From: Roseivirga sp. UBA6052
Lineage (GTDB): Bacteria > Bacteroidota > Bacteroidia > Cytophagales > Cyclobacteriaceae
DNA: 64,000 bases
NCBI GenBank assembly: GCA_002427755.1
Contig: DIYO01000001.1
Coordinates: 1,331,782 to 1,395,781, forward strand
Reading direction: 5' to 3'
This document shows, in pieces, positions 52,353 through 62,730 of this stretch; the first letter of the stretch is position 1, and every line of letters begins with the position of its first letter. The translations under genes were made by a program, and so were the position numbers. The notes below the pieces were generated by a model, which worked only from the letters and a program-made list of their open reading frames with translations, was not told the origin of the DNA and searched no databases.

Positions 52353-55300
52353 CTAGAAATCGTAGCCTATTGATAATTGAAACTTAGGGCTTAGTGTTTC
52401 AAAATTGCGAATAGGTGCAGAAACATCTACTCTAGAGTAGAAGCCAAATAACATGGTTCTCAAACCAACCCCAACACTCTGTAACCATGGGTTATTAAAG
52501 TTGTTGATTACGGCACTAAACGGAGAGCCTTCTTGGCCAATCTCCTCTATGTTGAGATTATTCTTAGACCTAAAAGGAGAAAGATCATCCCATGCAGAAC
52601 CAATGTCATAGAAGGTAACCAATTGTAGATTTCGCAAGAAATTCGATTTTAAATCTGCATTCTGTAATAGTTGGTTAATAGGGAATCTAACCTCTCCAGA
52701 GAAGGTCAAGACATTTCTTCCATTGAATGTGGCATAATTATACCCTCTTAAATTGGCAAACTGATGGAACAACACATCACTGTTGTTCTGAAGTGTATTG
52801 AATGCAAGTGGATTGTCATCCTCGTTTACACCTTCAAATGAGTTAAACAACCAGTTATCAATTCCTCCTAGTAAGTACTTCTTTGGAGCATCTCCAAAAT
52901 AAGAACCGAAGAAGAACCTTGCCGCCAAGTAGATTCCCTTGTTAATTCTTTGATAGTGTCTGGCATCAATTTCGAAATTGTGGAAGGTTGCTGCCGTACT
53001 ATTAGCTTTGTAGAAGGATTCTATCCCGATCTTCGCTCTTGTTCCTTCATGCAGATTGGTGCCAATTACATTGGTATTATCGAATACCAGGGCACTCTGA
53101 AAACCCACATAGTTATCATTCTGATCTACAAATTCATTGAATTGAGAAGGTGTGTTTGAAGGTAGTAATAATCTAAAATCCCTATCAAAGAAACTGGTTT
53201 GCGCATAGAATGGATTAAATTCTAGTCTTAGTTTTTGAGTGAATGGGTAGCTAAATCCAACCATGAAGCGATCTAGATTATAACGTTGATCCAATGCTGT
53301 ATTTGGATCGGCTCTTACAATAGACTTTCTAAAGTAATTCACTTTCCAATCTACTCTACCTTTTAGATACTCATAAGCAACATCTACATCATAACCATCT
53401 CTAAAGCTCATTGGAATTAAAATGCTACCATTGAATCTATGGTTTTGGAGATAGTCATTCATTTGAATCTCCATGAGCTGTGAAAATGACCGGAGCTCGT
53501 CAATCAAGAAAGATGTAACAACATTATCAGTCTGGAATCTGGTTTCATAAGGAGCAGGCCCCTGAATGGCATCTTGATTACGTATGTTTTGGTAGATACT
53601 TAAGAAGGATCTGTTAGCAACAGTAGGGTCTTCAGCAGGCGATTCAAATTGATAGTCCTTCGTATTAACTTTTGACTCGGATTTAAATTGATAATTATCG
53701 GTATTGATAGCACCTTCCTTCATTGAATCCAATTTCTGAACTGGCACTTCAGGCGTTTCAATAACAGCTTTATCTGACTCAACCAAACTGTCGCCATTTT
53801 GAGCCTTTCTTCTTTGTGCAACAATCCTCGAAATCTCTAACGCCCTTCTTGGTGTAACAGGACTGAACCTTGAAGCGCTTATATCTACATTCTGTAGGTA
53901 AATGGCATTCTTGCTCTTATTAGTACTTATGAAGGCAAGTCTATTTCTAACTGGGTCTATTGAGAACTCTTTTATTCCATAAGCCAGATTAGTGATTTGA
54001 TTACTGATTGAATCATCTAAACTGTATCTGTACAGATTATCTATTCCTTGCTGGTCGCTCAAAAATATAATTTCCCTATTGTTCGGAGCATAAGGGCTAG
54101 CATTCACTGCAAGTGAATTAGTCAATTTAGTAAAGGCACTATCCGGGTAATCTAAGTCGTACTTATAAAGATTAAACTGGGTCTCGTCAGCATCAACAAT
54201 TTTAGCTGGGCCATCCACAAACACGCTATCGACAGATCTATTAGAAACGAATAGAATCTGATTTGTCCCAGAGATATAAGAGATATCTCTTTCATCGAAG
54301 TTATCGGTACTAATGTGTCTTACCTGTCCTCGAACCAAATTATAAACGAAAGCATCGCTGACACCATTCAAAGCTCCTGTCATAACAGCCATGCGACCAC
54401 CTTCTTTAAATGAGAAACTTTGAATTTTACTGAGCAGTGGAATATTGATTTTCTGCTCTCCCTTTTCACCAACACGCTTTACAGCTAGAACATTACGTCC
54501 GTTTTCTCCATAAACTACGCCAAGTGTAGTACTATCAGCCCAACTTATAATAGGATAATCGTTATCTATCTCTTGATCTATGTATTCTAGCCCTGCTCGG
54601 TAAAGGATTTCATCTTTCTGTGTATCCATATCAATAACATGGATCTGAAAGCTACCATTAGCCAATGCAGAATAAGCTAGATACTTTCCTGTAGGACTAA
54701 AACTAATGTCAGTAAAATTGAGGTCCTTCTTATTTTTTCCAGTGATGATAAACTCCTGATTTGGCTCGGCATACATACCATCTAAAGCCGCTGAGGTCTT
54801 ACTGTAAAAGGCTCTCCAGTCATTCATAAATTGCTTGAAAGGAATCCCTAGGGTTCGTTCAATGCTACTCTCCTCATCGCGAATTATTCTAGCCAGATTA
54901 AGAATATTAGAAATACTTCTTTTACCATATCTCTGGGCTATATAATTCCAAATAGAATGACCAATCAGTACTGTTGACTCTTGATTGAGTCTAGGAAACC
55001 TGATAGGTCTAGATTGAGAAATGTACTCACGAACCGCATCATCTGATTCTTTATTCCAGCCATATGCCACATAATTAGCAACACCATTTGTAAACCAGGC
55101 CGGTATTGGGCTTCCTAAAGAGCTTTGGAACATCTCAGCAATATTACCGCCATACAACATCTCCTGAATAAGCATGTCGGCCACAGTCGAAACCAGCTTA
55201 CCTTTGAAAGAACTGAATTCACCGGTATAGGCAATCTCCAATTGAGACTGAACAAAATTAGTTTGACCGCCAACTGTAAAATCTCGGCCCTGAACACCAA

Positions 55301-55619
55301 AGTTACTTTGCTGTTTGTCTATTATGGAATTGTAGAGAAAAACACGTGTTTTTGCGAAAGGAGGATAACCTATGGTTTCGGTTACTTTGCTGAACTGAGA
55401 TTCAAGATACTCAATGGTTTTTTTCGCCAGCTGATCTCCTCTGCCATAGAAATAGACTTCAAAGTTTTCCGAGGCATAATAGTTCCAGTCGAAATCCTTG
55501 TATTGAATTCTATTCTTGCCAAAACTCTCTCTAAAAGCCTGAGCCTTTGATGTGTGGCTCGTAAAAGAACCAAATACTACGAACAAGCAAATGAATAACT
55601 TGATGAATTTCCCTATCAT
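52353..55619 (-). CDS. Protease-like / TolB-type beta-propeller / outer-membrane barrel fusion
   Basis: A 1088-residue exported protein. Residues 1-27 are a signal peptide. Residues about 40-280 resemble the gluzincin-like peptidase MA domain (WNYYASENFEVYFYG, PAWFTNGVANYVAYG), but the HExxH position reads QEMLY and the WFxEG glutamate is Asn. A six-bladed TolB/WD40-like propeller follows (about 300-610; DISFSPTGKYLAYSA). A linker (620-690) leads to a C-terminal Omp85/surface-antigen-like barrel (about 720-1088) with FSGEVRFPIN and a final FQLSIGYDF. Known relatives are usually just called TolB-like. It probably sits in the outer membrane; function unknown. Confidence 0.75.
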   Translation of the reverse strand: MIGKFIKLFICLFVVFGSFTSHTSKAQAFRESFGKNRIQYKDFDWNYYASENFEVYFYGRGDQLAKKTIEYLESQFSKVTETIGYPPFAKTRVFLYNSIIDKQQSNFGVQGRDFTVGGQTNFVQSQLEIAYTGEFSSFKGKLVSTVADMLIQEMLYGGNIAEMFQSSLGSPIPAWFTNGVANYVAYGWNKESDDAVREYISQSRPIRFPRLNQESTVLIGHSIWNYIAQRYGKRSISNILNLARIIRDEESSIERTLGIPFKQFMNDWRAFYSKTSAALDGMYAEPNQEFIITGKNKKDLNFTDISFSPTGKYLAYSALANGSFQIHVIDMDTQKDEILYRAGLEYIDQEIDNDYPIISWADSTTLGVVYGENGRNVLAVKRVGEKGEQKINIPLLSKIQSFSFKEGGRMAVMTGALNGVSDAFVYNLVRGQVRHISTDNFDERDISYISGTNQILFVSNRSVDSVFVDGPAKIVDADETQFNLYKYDLDYPDSAFTKLTNSLAVNASPYAPNNREIIFLSDQQGIDNLYRYSLDDSISNQITNLAYGIKEFSIDPVRNRLAFISTNKSKNAIYLQNVDISASRFSPVTPRRALEISRIVAQRRKAQNGDSLVESDKAVIETPEVPVQKLDSMKEGAINTDNYQFKSESKVNTKDYQFESPAEDPTVANRSFLSIYQNIRNQDAIQGPAPYETRFQTDNVVTSFLIDELRSFSQLMEIQMNDYLQNHRFNGSILIPMSFRDGYDVDVAYEYLKGRVDWKVNYFRKSIVRADPNTALDQRYNLDRFMVGFSYPFTQKLRLEFNPFYAQTSFFDRDFRLLLPSNTPSQFNEFVDQNDNYVGFQSALVFDNTNVIGTNLHEGTRAKIGIESFYKANSTAATFHNFEIDARHYQRINKGIYLAARFFFGSYFGDAPKKYLLGGIDNWLFNSFEGVNEDDNPLAFNTLQNNSDVLFHQFANLRGYNYATFNGRNVLTFSGEVRFPINQLLQNADLKSNFLRNLQLVTFYDIGSAWDDLSPFRSKNNLNIEEIGQEGSPFSAVINNFNNPWLQSVGVGLRTMLFGFYSRVDVSAPIRNFETLSPKFQLSIGYDF

Positions 55620-55638
55620 AAACTCTATACAGAAGCTT

Positions 55639-56691
55639 TTAAAATAACGAAAAAAAACGCTCTATATTGACTTCGGCATCTAATTCCGAATTCTTTTCTA
55701 AATGCGACATCAGTTGATTTGCGTAATAAGGTGCTAACGAAACACCTTTAGCTCCTAAACCATTAAAGATGATCACATTTTTCTGTTTGGGGTGGCTTCC
55801 AACAAAAGGTTTTCTATCAATTGTCGCTGGTCTTACACCTGCTTTTTGATCAACAATTTGATAGTCGAAATGTATAAGTCTCCCCAGTCTTGTTATTAAC
55901 TCACTTTGTGCCTTTTCGGTTGTAGTTTCATCTAAATTTTCGTGATGATAGGTGGCCCCCACCTTGCATAATCCATTCTTAATAGGTATCAAGAACACTC
56001 CCCTATTATATATATACTCAATCTGTTCCTCAGATTTTATCCAAATCAGTTCACCTTTGACGGGCTTTTGAGGCAGCCAATTGAACCAAGAGTTATCGGA
56101 TTGTAAGCGACCTTCAGCGAAAACTATCTTTGCTGATTGAATCTCACCATAACGAATCTCACCATCCCTTACTTCTAAATTGGCATAATCAAAAGGTTCT
56201 TCGTAGATCAGATCAAGCTTCAAAAGATATTCTCTATAGGAATTCACCATCTTAAGAGTATCTAAATAGCCGCTATCCTTGAGCATTATGCCTCCATATT
56301 CGTCATTCAAGTGTTTACCAAACGTGCTTTGCCCATATATTTTGTCAATATATTTATTGTATGCTGGTTCAGCACTCTTACCCATCCATTCATTGTATTC
56401 TTCATGAGAATAAAACGGGCGATAGATTGGTATATCGTAAAGAAAGTCAGAGTCAAGTTTCTCTTCAAGTCGTCTGTAGAAAGGGATGAGATAATCAAAA
56501 AGCGAATCGCAATTCCATGTTTTAACCATTTTTCTACCAGTTATAGGATTATACAACCCGCCAGCCACTTTCGATGAATTTGAGAAACTAGGATCATCTA
56601 TCACCCGCACCTTAAATCCTGCATTTATTAAATGCTCTGTAAGAATGGTTCCGCCTATTCCCTGTCCAACAACTAGATAGTCTACTTTCAC
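55639..56691 (-). CDS. FAD-dependent oxidoreductase (DAO family)
   Basis: A 350-residue flavoprotein of the D-amino-acid oxidase-like family. The FAD Rossmann loop is VVGQGIGGTILTEHL at the N-terminus, with SSKVAGGLYNPITGRK (the family's early pyrophosphate contact) and the C-terminal GVRPATIDRKPFVG and NGLGAKGVSLAPYYA segments. The fold resembles the oxidase half of MnmC. Substrate unknown. The start is GTG. It is 19 bases upstream of the propeller-barrel gene and divergent from the MBL gene. Confidence 0.85.
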   Translation of the reverse strand: MKVDYLVVGQGIGGTILTEHLINAGFKVRVIDDPSFSNSSKVAGGLYNPITGRKMVKTWNCDSLFDYLIPFYRRLEEKLDSDFLYDIPIYRPFYSHEEYNEWMGKSAEPAYNKYIDKIYGQSTFGKHLNDEYGGIMLKDSGYLDTLKMVNSYREYLLKLDLIYEEPFDYANLEVRDGEIRYGEIQSAKIVFAEGRLQSDNSWFNWLPQKPVKGELIWIKSEEQIEYIYNRGVFLIPIKNGLCKVGATYHHENLDETTTEKAQSELITRLGRLIHFDYQIVDQKAGVRPATIDRKPFVGSHPKQKNVIIFNGLGAKGVSLAPYYANQLMSHLEKNSELDAEVNIERFFSLF

Positions 56692-56761
56692 GCAGACGAA
56701 ATTACGTCATCCATTTTTTTTATGGACTTAAATCGTAGAAATTTGGCCAAAATCGAAAAGC

Positions 56762-57406
56762 ATGAATATTAAATCTTTCACTTTCAATCCATTCATGGAG
56801 AATACCTATGTACTATCTGATAAAACTGGTGAAGCAGTAATCATTGACCCAGGGTGCTATGGAAAAGATGAAGAGAAAGAATTAATAGACTATATCTCTA
56901 CAGAAGGTCTAATAGTTAAACTTATTCTGAATACTCATGGTCATATAGATCACGTATTGGGCAATTCTTTTTGCAAGAGACATTTCAATGTGCCTCTATG
57001 GATAGGAAAGCTCGATTTAGAAACACTCAAAAGTGTAGAGGCCTATGCACCAAACTACGGCTTTCAAAATTATGAAGCAGCACAGCCTGATAGGTTATTA
57101 GAGACTGATGAGCAGATTAGATTTGGTGAAAGTGAATTGAAAATGATGTTTGTACCTGGCCATGCACCAGGTCACATAGCATTTTATGATAAGAGTAAGG
57201 AGTTCATAATAGGTGGAGATGTACTCTTTGAAGGGTCAATTGGCAGAACAGATTTACCTGGTGGGGATTTTGATACATTGATTAACAGTATCCACGCCCA
57301 GTTCTTTGAATTTCCTAATGAAACCATAGTTTACTCGGGGCACGGAGGAAGTACAACAATTGGAGAAGAAAAAAGAACTAATCCTTTTTGTGCTGTACGC
57401 AGCTAA
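56762..57406 (+). CDS. MBL-fold metallo-hydrolase (glyoxalase II-like)
   Basis: A 214-residue zinc hydrolase. The HxHxDH motif is NTHGHIDHVLG, and later ligands are H in PGHAPGHIAF, D in IIGGDVLFEGSIGRTD and H in YSGHGGSTTIGEE. The short length, TDLPGGD and C-terminal TNPF are typical of glyoxalase II-like/YcbL-type proteins, which hydrolyse thioesters. The exact substrate is not clear. It is the first gene before pssA and porU. Confidence 0.92.
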   Translation: MNIKSFTFNPFMENTYVLSDKTGEAVIIDPGCYGKDEEKELIDYISTEGLIVKLILNTHGHIDHVLGNSFCKRHFNVPLWIGKLDLETLKSVEAYAPNYGFQNYEAAQPDRLLETDEQIRFGESELKMMFVPGHAPGHIAFYDKSKEFIIGGDVLFEGSIGRTDLPGGDFDTLINSIHAQFFEFPNETIVYSGHGGSTTIGEEKRTNPFCAVRS

Positions 57407-57430
57407 CTAACTCTTTTATATCTTCCTGAA

Positions 57431-58132
57431 ATGAAAGTGATTAAGGCAATTCCGAATATTCTGACATTAGCAAATCTCTCGCTGGGGGTAGTTGGAATTC
57501 AAATGGCCTTAAATGGAGATATTCGCTTAGCCAGCATTTTCATTCTTATTGCTGTAGGGTTCGACTTCTTAGATGGATTTACAGCAAGAATATTAAAAGC
57601 ACAATCACCAATAGGAAAACAACTAGATTCTCTGGCAGATTTAGTGAGCTTTGGTGTACTTCCTGGCTTTATCTATTTAGAACAACTTAAAAACCTAGGA
57701 CTAGATACAACTTCTTATTACGGCTTAATCTTTCTAATAGTCCCATTACTTTCAGCATTAAGACTTGCCAAATTCAATATCGATGAAAATCAAAGCGATG
57801 AATTCATTGGCTTAAGTACTACTGCACATGCAATCTTTGTGAGTTCACTGGTCTTATTCGCGTCCGGCAATTCGGCTTTCAATGGATTATTTGAGAGTTA
57901 TGAAATCTGGCTCACACTAATGTGTATAGGCTCTATACTATTAGTGTCCCCAATTAGACTAATTGCGCTAAAGTTTAAGTCATTCAGTTTAAAAGAAAAC
58001 TGGATGAGGTATACTCTTTTAGTCTTAGGCCTTATTTTTATCATCTTATTTAAAGAAGGAGGAATCGCACTGTCCATTATTGCTTATCTATTGGTTTCAA
58101 TAATCTACAACCTAACAAGGGATAAGAATTAG
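57431..58132 (+). CDS. pssA: CDP-diacylglycerol--serine O-phosphatidyltransferase
   Basis: A 233-residue membrane enzyme that makes phosphatidylserine, precursor of phosphatidylethanolamine. The CDP-alcohol phosphatidyltransferase signature DG-x2-AR-x8-G-x3-D-x3-D is complete in DGFTARILKAQSPIGKQLD and the following LADLVSFG. About seven membrane helices. The LANLSLGVVGIQ opening is typical of the Bacillus-type PssA. psd is not adjacent. Confidence 0.94.
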   Translation: MKVIKAIPNILTLANLSLGVVGIQMALNGDIRLASIFILIAVGFDFLDGFTARILKAQSPIGKQLDSLADLVSFGVLPGFIYLEQLKNLGLDTTSYYGLIFLIVPLLSALRLAKFNIDENQSDEFIGLSTTAHAIFVSSLVLFASGNSAFNGLFESYEIWLTLMCIGSILLVSPIRLIALKFKSFSLKENWMRYTLLVLGLIFIILFKEGGIALSIIAYLLVSIIYNLTRDKN

Positions 58133-58158
58133 AATGAGAGAGCGTTTAGATTTAGCTG

Positions 58159-61100
58159 ATGATGGGACTTATTAGATCCATTCTGTTTACCCTATTACTT
58201 ATCGGAATTTCAATTTCGTTAAAGTCACAGCAAAGTGTCTTTTCAGAAGGAAAATGGGTTAAGATGAAGTTTGATAAAGCCGGAATCTATAAGCTAGATT
58301 TCAACACGCTTAATCAAATGGGTTTTGAAGCAGCCTCTATTGACCCAAGACAACTAGCAGTATATGGTATCAAAGGTGGGATGCTCTCTCAGAAAAACTC
58401 CGAGCAAAGTCCGACTGATCTAATCGAAAACAGAATTCTAATTCAAGGTGAGGATGATGGTAATTTTAGTCCAGAAGACTACTTGCTGTTCTATGTCGAC
58501 TCACCTGATGCCGTGTTGTATGATCAGAGCAATGACATTTATAAAGTCGAAAAGAACCTCTACACAGACAGCATATTCTATTTCTTGACTGTAAAACCTG
58601 AACCTGGATTAAGAATTAATTCTTCACCTAACCTAGGTTCATCCATTGCACCAATAAAGTGGTATAGAAAAATAATTCATCATGAAAATGAAGTATATAA
58701 TCTCTTGAATTCAGGAAGACAATGGTTTGGTGAAAGATTCACTACCGAACAACAACAAGTTTTCGCCTTTGAAAACTTAAATTTCGAAAGAGACCAAGAT
58801 ATTAAAATCTCAGCCAGTGCTATTACACAATCCTTTATAACAAGCTCTCTTAGCTTTGATTTAGATGGTCGAAGAGTTGAAACACTTGATTTTCAACCCA
58901 TACCAAACACTCAATACGGCATAAAAGCAAACGAACAGTCGAACACATTCACACTTTCTACCAGTGAGCTAAACAATAACGACAGTGATCTGGAAGTTGC
59001 AGTGAGTTTCAACAAAAACGGCCAAAACTCTGCCATTGCTTATTTAGATTATCTAGCCCTAGACATTCCTACCAAACTAACCTTAACCAATGAGGCCATT
59101 CATTTAAGGAATCCTGAAATGCTGAATAATACCATTTCGAACTTTGAAATAGAGAATACCACCAGTCCAATTCACATTTGGAATATTACGAATACAGAAG
59201 AAATCATTTCTCAGGAATACGCTCAAGAGAATGGCACTACTTCATTCGGAAGTATCACGGATCAGTTGCTAGAGTTCATAATTTTCGAAACTGATCAGGC
59301 TAATCTAATTACGGAATTTGAGAGTCTTGAAAACCAGAATCTGAAGCAATCACTAAATCATGAATTACTAATAGTCACTCATCCAAACTTTAAGTCCGAA
59401 GCAGAAAGACTGGCTTCATTTAGAATGGAGAATGATCAGGTACCTTCTAAAGTAGTAACTACATCTCAAATTTATAATGAGTTCAGTGGTGGTAGACAAG
59501 ATGTATCAGCAATCAGAAACTTCATCAGATACAACTATGATAATGGCGCTTTAAAGTACGTCCTATTGTTCGGTAAGGGATCTTATGATTATAAAAACAG
59601 AGTTGAGAATAACAGCAATTTTGTTCCAACTTATGAGTCAAGAAACTCTATTCACCCTTTACTCTCCTATTCTTCAGACGATTACTTTGGATTTCTAGAC
59701 AAAGATGAAGGTGAATGGCTCGAGAATAGAAACGGAGACCATCAGCTAGACATAGGAATTGGCAGACTACCAGTTAATACTATTGATGAAGCTAGAATTG
59801 TGGTCGACAAGCTTATTAGATACCAATCAGACCCTAGAAGTTTTGGCAATTGGCGCAAAAAGTTACTCTTTATTGCAGATGATGGAGACCGAAATATTCA
59901 TCAAAGAGATGCCGATATACTTGCCACACTTGTAGATACTACATACTCCCAATTCAAGGTTGAAAAACTCTATTTAGACCAATTTGAGCAGATACAATTC
60001 CCTAATGGTGAAAAATCTAAAGAAGCAGAAGATAGATTGAAAGACTACGTTAATAGCGGAGCTTTAATAATCAACTACACAGGACATGGTGCAGAATTTG
60101 GATGGATGCAAGAGAGAATTCTCACCTTCGATCTAATGGAAGAATGGAACAATCCATTCAAACTGCCTTTTCTAATTACAGCAACCTGTGAATTTGGCCG
60201 AAACGATGATCCTGAAATACTATCTGGAGCAGAATTCCTATTACTCAAAGAAGCAGGAGGAGCCATAGGACTTGTAACAACTGCGAGACCTGTATTCTCA
60301 AGTACTAATTTCAGATTGAATGAAGCACTTTACGCTTCAGTTCTGGAACAACAAAATGGAAAATATCAAAGGCTCGGAGATATAATCAAGTTCACCAAAA
60401 ACAACAGTCTTCAAGGTTCACTAAATAGAAACTTCATTTTGTTAGGTGATCCGAGTATGACATTAACCTACCCTGAGTATGATGTTGAATTCACTGAAAT
60501 CAACGGAAATCCTATTACTCAAAACGATACGATTAGAGCTTTTGACAGAGTAAGGTTAAATGGAAATATTTCGAATGAAGGTAGAATACAGAATACATTC
60601 AACGGTACAGGAACAGTAACAGTATTTGACAAGAAGGTAGATAAAGAAACGCTGGGAGACGAAAGCGACCCATTCAACTATCAATTAAGTGAAGTTGAAC
60701 TTTATCGAGGCGATGTTCATATTACTAATGGGACATTCGAATTTGAATTCTTTGTCCCTAAAAACATCAATTACGCATTCGATGAAGCTAAAATCTCCTT
60801 TTATGCACAAAATGCTTCGCAAACCATAGATGCTTCAGGAGCATTAACAAGTTTAATTTTAGGGGGTACATCAGATCCAGTTTTAGATAGAGAAGGACCG
60901 CAAATCGATCTATATATTAATGATACTACAAAAGCTATTTCTGGAGAATACGATAATCAAGTTGAGCTTTTTATTCAACTAGAAGATGAAACCGGCATCA
61001 ATATTTCAAACCTTGGCTTGGGTCAAGACATAAAGCTAATAATTAACGACAGTACGGAATTGATTCTAAATGAACAGCTAGCTTATCAAAATGGCAGTTA

Positions 61101-61539
61101 CCAAAGCGGCAACATATCTGTGAGCCTAAATAACTTAATTCCGGGCATCAATAGATTTTACTTGGAGGCATGGGATAATGTAGGCAACCCAAGTGCTATT
61201 GAACAAGAATTTAGTGTTAAAGAAAATACTAACTACTTAATCGAAATAAATAACCACCCAAATCCGTTTCTTAATGAGACCCTATTCTTTGTAGAGCATC
61301 TTTTAGAAGATGAAAACATCGAATTAGAAATTGATATTCACGATAGTAACGGAGCTAAAATTCTCACACTTTATCGAGAATATTTAAGTGCAAACTCAAC
61401 TTTAAGAGTACCTTGGGAAGGAGTAAATGCCTTAGGACAAAAAGTAGAGAATGGCATTTACATTTATACAACCAAAATACGTTCGAAAACAAGTGGAAAA
61501 TCAGCTATACAGCGTAAAAAGCTCATTATCTCAAATTGA
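58159..61539 (+). CDS. porU: Type IX secretion sortase PorU
   Basis: A 1126-residue surface protease that removes the C-terminal sorting domain of T9SS cargo and attaches the protein to A-LPS. The signal peptide ends near SLKS. The gingipain-type C25 domain has the catalytic His643 in INYTGHGAEFGWMQE and Cys677 in ITATCEFGRNDDPE. A C-terminal region has FlgD-like, Ig-type strands (NHPNPFLNETLFF; VENGIYIYTTKI). Length fits PorU. porV follows after 31 bases; the pair works together at the outer membrane. Two ATGs (58159, 58162) begin the frame. Confidence 0.95.
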   Translation: MMGLIRSILFTLLLIGISISLKSQQSVFSEGKWVKMKFDKAGIYKLDFNTLNQMGFEAASIDPRQLAVYGIKGGMLSQKNSEQSPTDLIENRILIQGEDDGNFSPEDYLLFYVDSPDAVLYDQSNDIYKVEKNLYTDSIFYFLTVKPEPGLRINSSPNLGSSIAPIKWYRKIIHHENEVYNLLNSGRQWFGERFTTEQQQVFAFENLNFERDQDIKISASAITQSFITSSLSFDLDGRRVETLDFQPIPNTQYGIKANEQSNTFTLSTSELNNNDSDLEVAVSFNKNGQNSAIAYLDYLALDIPTKLTLTNEAIHLRNPEMLNNTISNFEIENTTSPIHIWNITNTEEIISQEYAQENGTTSFGSITDQLLEFIIFETDQANLITEFESLENQNLKQSLNHELLIVTHPNFKSEAERLASFRMENDQVPSKVVTTSQIYNEFSGGRQDVSAIRNFIRYNYDNGALKYVLLFGKGSYDYKNRVENNSNFVPTYESRNSIHPLLSYSSDDYFGFLDKDEGEWLENRNGDHQLDIGIGRLPVNTIDEARIVVDKLIRYQSDPRSFGNWRKKLLFIADDGDRNIHQRDADILATLVDTTYSQFKVEKLYLDQFEQIQFPNGEKSKEAEDRLKDYVNSGALIINYTGHGAEFGWMQERILTFDLMEEWNNPFKLPFLITATCEFGRNDDPEILSGAEFLLLKEAGGAIGLVTTARPVFSSTNFRLNEALYASVLEQQNGKYQRLGDIIKFTKNNSLQGSLNRNFILLGDPSMTLTYPEYDVEFTEINGNPITQNDTIRAFDRVRLNGNISNEGRIQNTFNGTGTVTVFDKKVDKETLGDESDPFNYQLSEVELYRGDVHITNGTFEFEFFVPKNINYAFDEAKISFYAQNASQTIDASGALTSLILGGTSDPVLDREGPQIDLYINDTTKAISGEYDNQVELFIQLEDETGINISNLGLGQDIKLIINDSTELILNEQLAYQNGSYQSGNISVSLNNLIPGINRFYLEAWDNVGNPSAIEQEFSVKENTNYLIEINNHPNPFLNETLFFVEHLLEDENIELEIDIHDSNGAKILTLYREYLSANSTLRVPWEGVNALGQKVENGIYIYTTKIRSKTSGKSAIQRKKLIISN

Positions 61540-61570
61540 TTTTATAATACTATATTTGAAAAAAACGTCA

Positions 61571-62728
61571 ATGCACCTTCGGTATAGAATTCTCTTTACG
61601 CTGATTCTTTCAACGTTCGTTTCTTTAAATTCTATTGCACAGAATTCTGGTATAATTAGCGGTCAAGATACAGCAACCAATGTTGTTACTACTGCGGTAC
61701 CTTTCCTTACTATAGCACCAGATCCAGTATCAGGTGCGATGGGTGATGTGGGCGTTGCCACCGAGCCAGATATCAATTCTACTTTCTGGAATCCAGCTAA
61801 ACTAGCATTCGTAAATCAAGAATATGGTGTAGGCCTTACCTTTACTCCTTGGTTATCAAAATTTGTAGACGATATGTCTATATCATATCTCTCTGGGTTT
61901 TATAAAATAAGTGATGAGCAAGCATTTGGCGCAGCGCTGACCTACTTTAATCTCGGAGATATAGAATTGACCGATGGTGCCGGCAATCCACTTGGGAGTT
62001 TTACTCCTAGAGAATTTGCTTTGTCCGTCTCTTACTCACAGAAATTAAGTACCAAGCTTAGTCTTGGAGTAACTGGAAAATATATTCACTCAAATCTCTC
62101 AGGAAATATTACGACAAGCCCAGTTACTGACCCTAAACCAGGCACAAGTATTGCAGCTGATATTGGTGTTTACTACAGAAGCCAACTTAATGTATTAGGC
62201 AAGCCTTCTCAGCTTGCCTATGGTGTTTCGTTAACGAATATTGGGTCCAAAATATCCTACAATAGTGCCGATGAAGAAGACTTCATCCCGACCAATTTCA
62301 GAATAGGTTCGGCTTTAGAGACATTCCTAGATCCTTACAACAAGGTGACTTTCGCTTTGGATTTGAATAAGTTAATGGTGCCAACACCACAACCTGATGG
62401 TAGCCATCTAGACAAAGGCCTAATCGATGGAATCTTTGGTTCATTTGGTGACGCCCCTGGTGGCTTTGCGGAAGAAATTCAAGAATTCATGATCTCCTTT
62501 GGAGCAGAATATGAGTATCAAGAAAAGTTTGCTGTTAGAGCAGGTTACTTCTATGAGCACATTAATAAAGGAAACAGAAAATTCTTTACTGCTGGTGTTG
62601 GTTTTAAGGTGGATCAAATAGAGTTCAATTTTTCATATCTAGTACCTCAGGTACAAGAACATCCATTAGCAGAAACACTAAGATTTGGTGCAATACTAAA
62701 TCTTGGCTCTAAATCTGATGATGAATAA
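61571..62728 (+). CDS. porV: Type IX secretion outer-membrane protein PorV (LptO)
   Basis: A 385-residue FadL-like outer-membrane barrel that collects cargo from the SprA translocon and passes it to PorU. The signal peptide (ILFTLILSTFVSLNSIAQ) is followed by the PorV opening TAVPFLTIAPDPVSGAMGD and TEPDINSTFWNPAKLAF. It ends in a barrel strand LRFGAILNLGSK. The longer frame from 61451 overlaps porU; the ATG at 61571 begins the signal peptide. Confidence 0.95.
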   Translation: MHLRYRILFTLILSTFVSLNSIAQNSGIISGQDTATNVVTTAVPFLTIAPDPVSGAMGDVGVATEPDINSTFWNPAKLAFVNQEYGVGLTFTPWLSKFVDDMSISYLSGFYKISDEQAFGAALTYFNLGDIELTDGAGNPLGSFTPREFALSVSYSQKLSTKLSLGVTGKYIHSNLSGNITTSPVTDPKPGTSIAADIGVYYRSQLNVLGKPSQLAYGVSLTNIGSKISYNSADEEDFIPTNFRIGSALETFLDPYNKVTFALDLNKLMVPTPQPDGSHLDKGLIDGIFGSFGDAPGGFAEEIQEFMISFGAEYEYQEKFAVRAGYFYEHINKGNRKFFTAGVGFKVDQIEFNFSYLVPQVQEHPLAETLRFGAILNLGSKSDDE

Positions 62729-62730
62729 GA

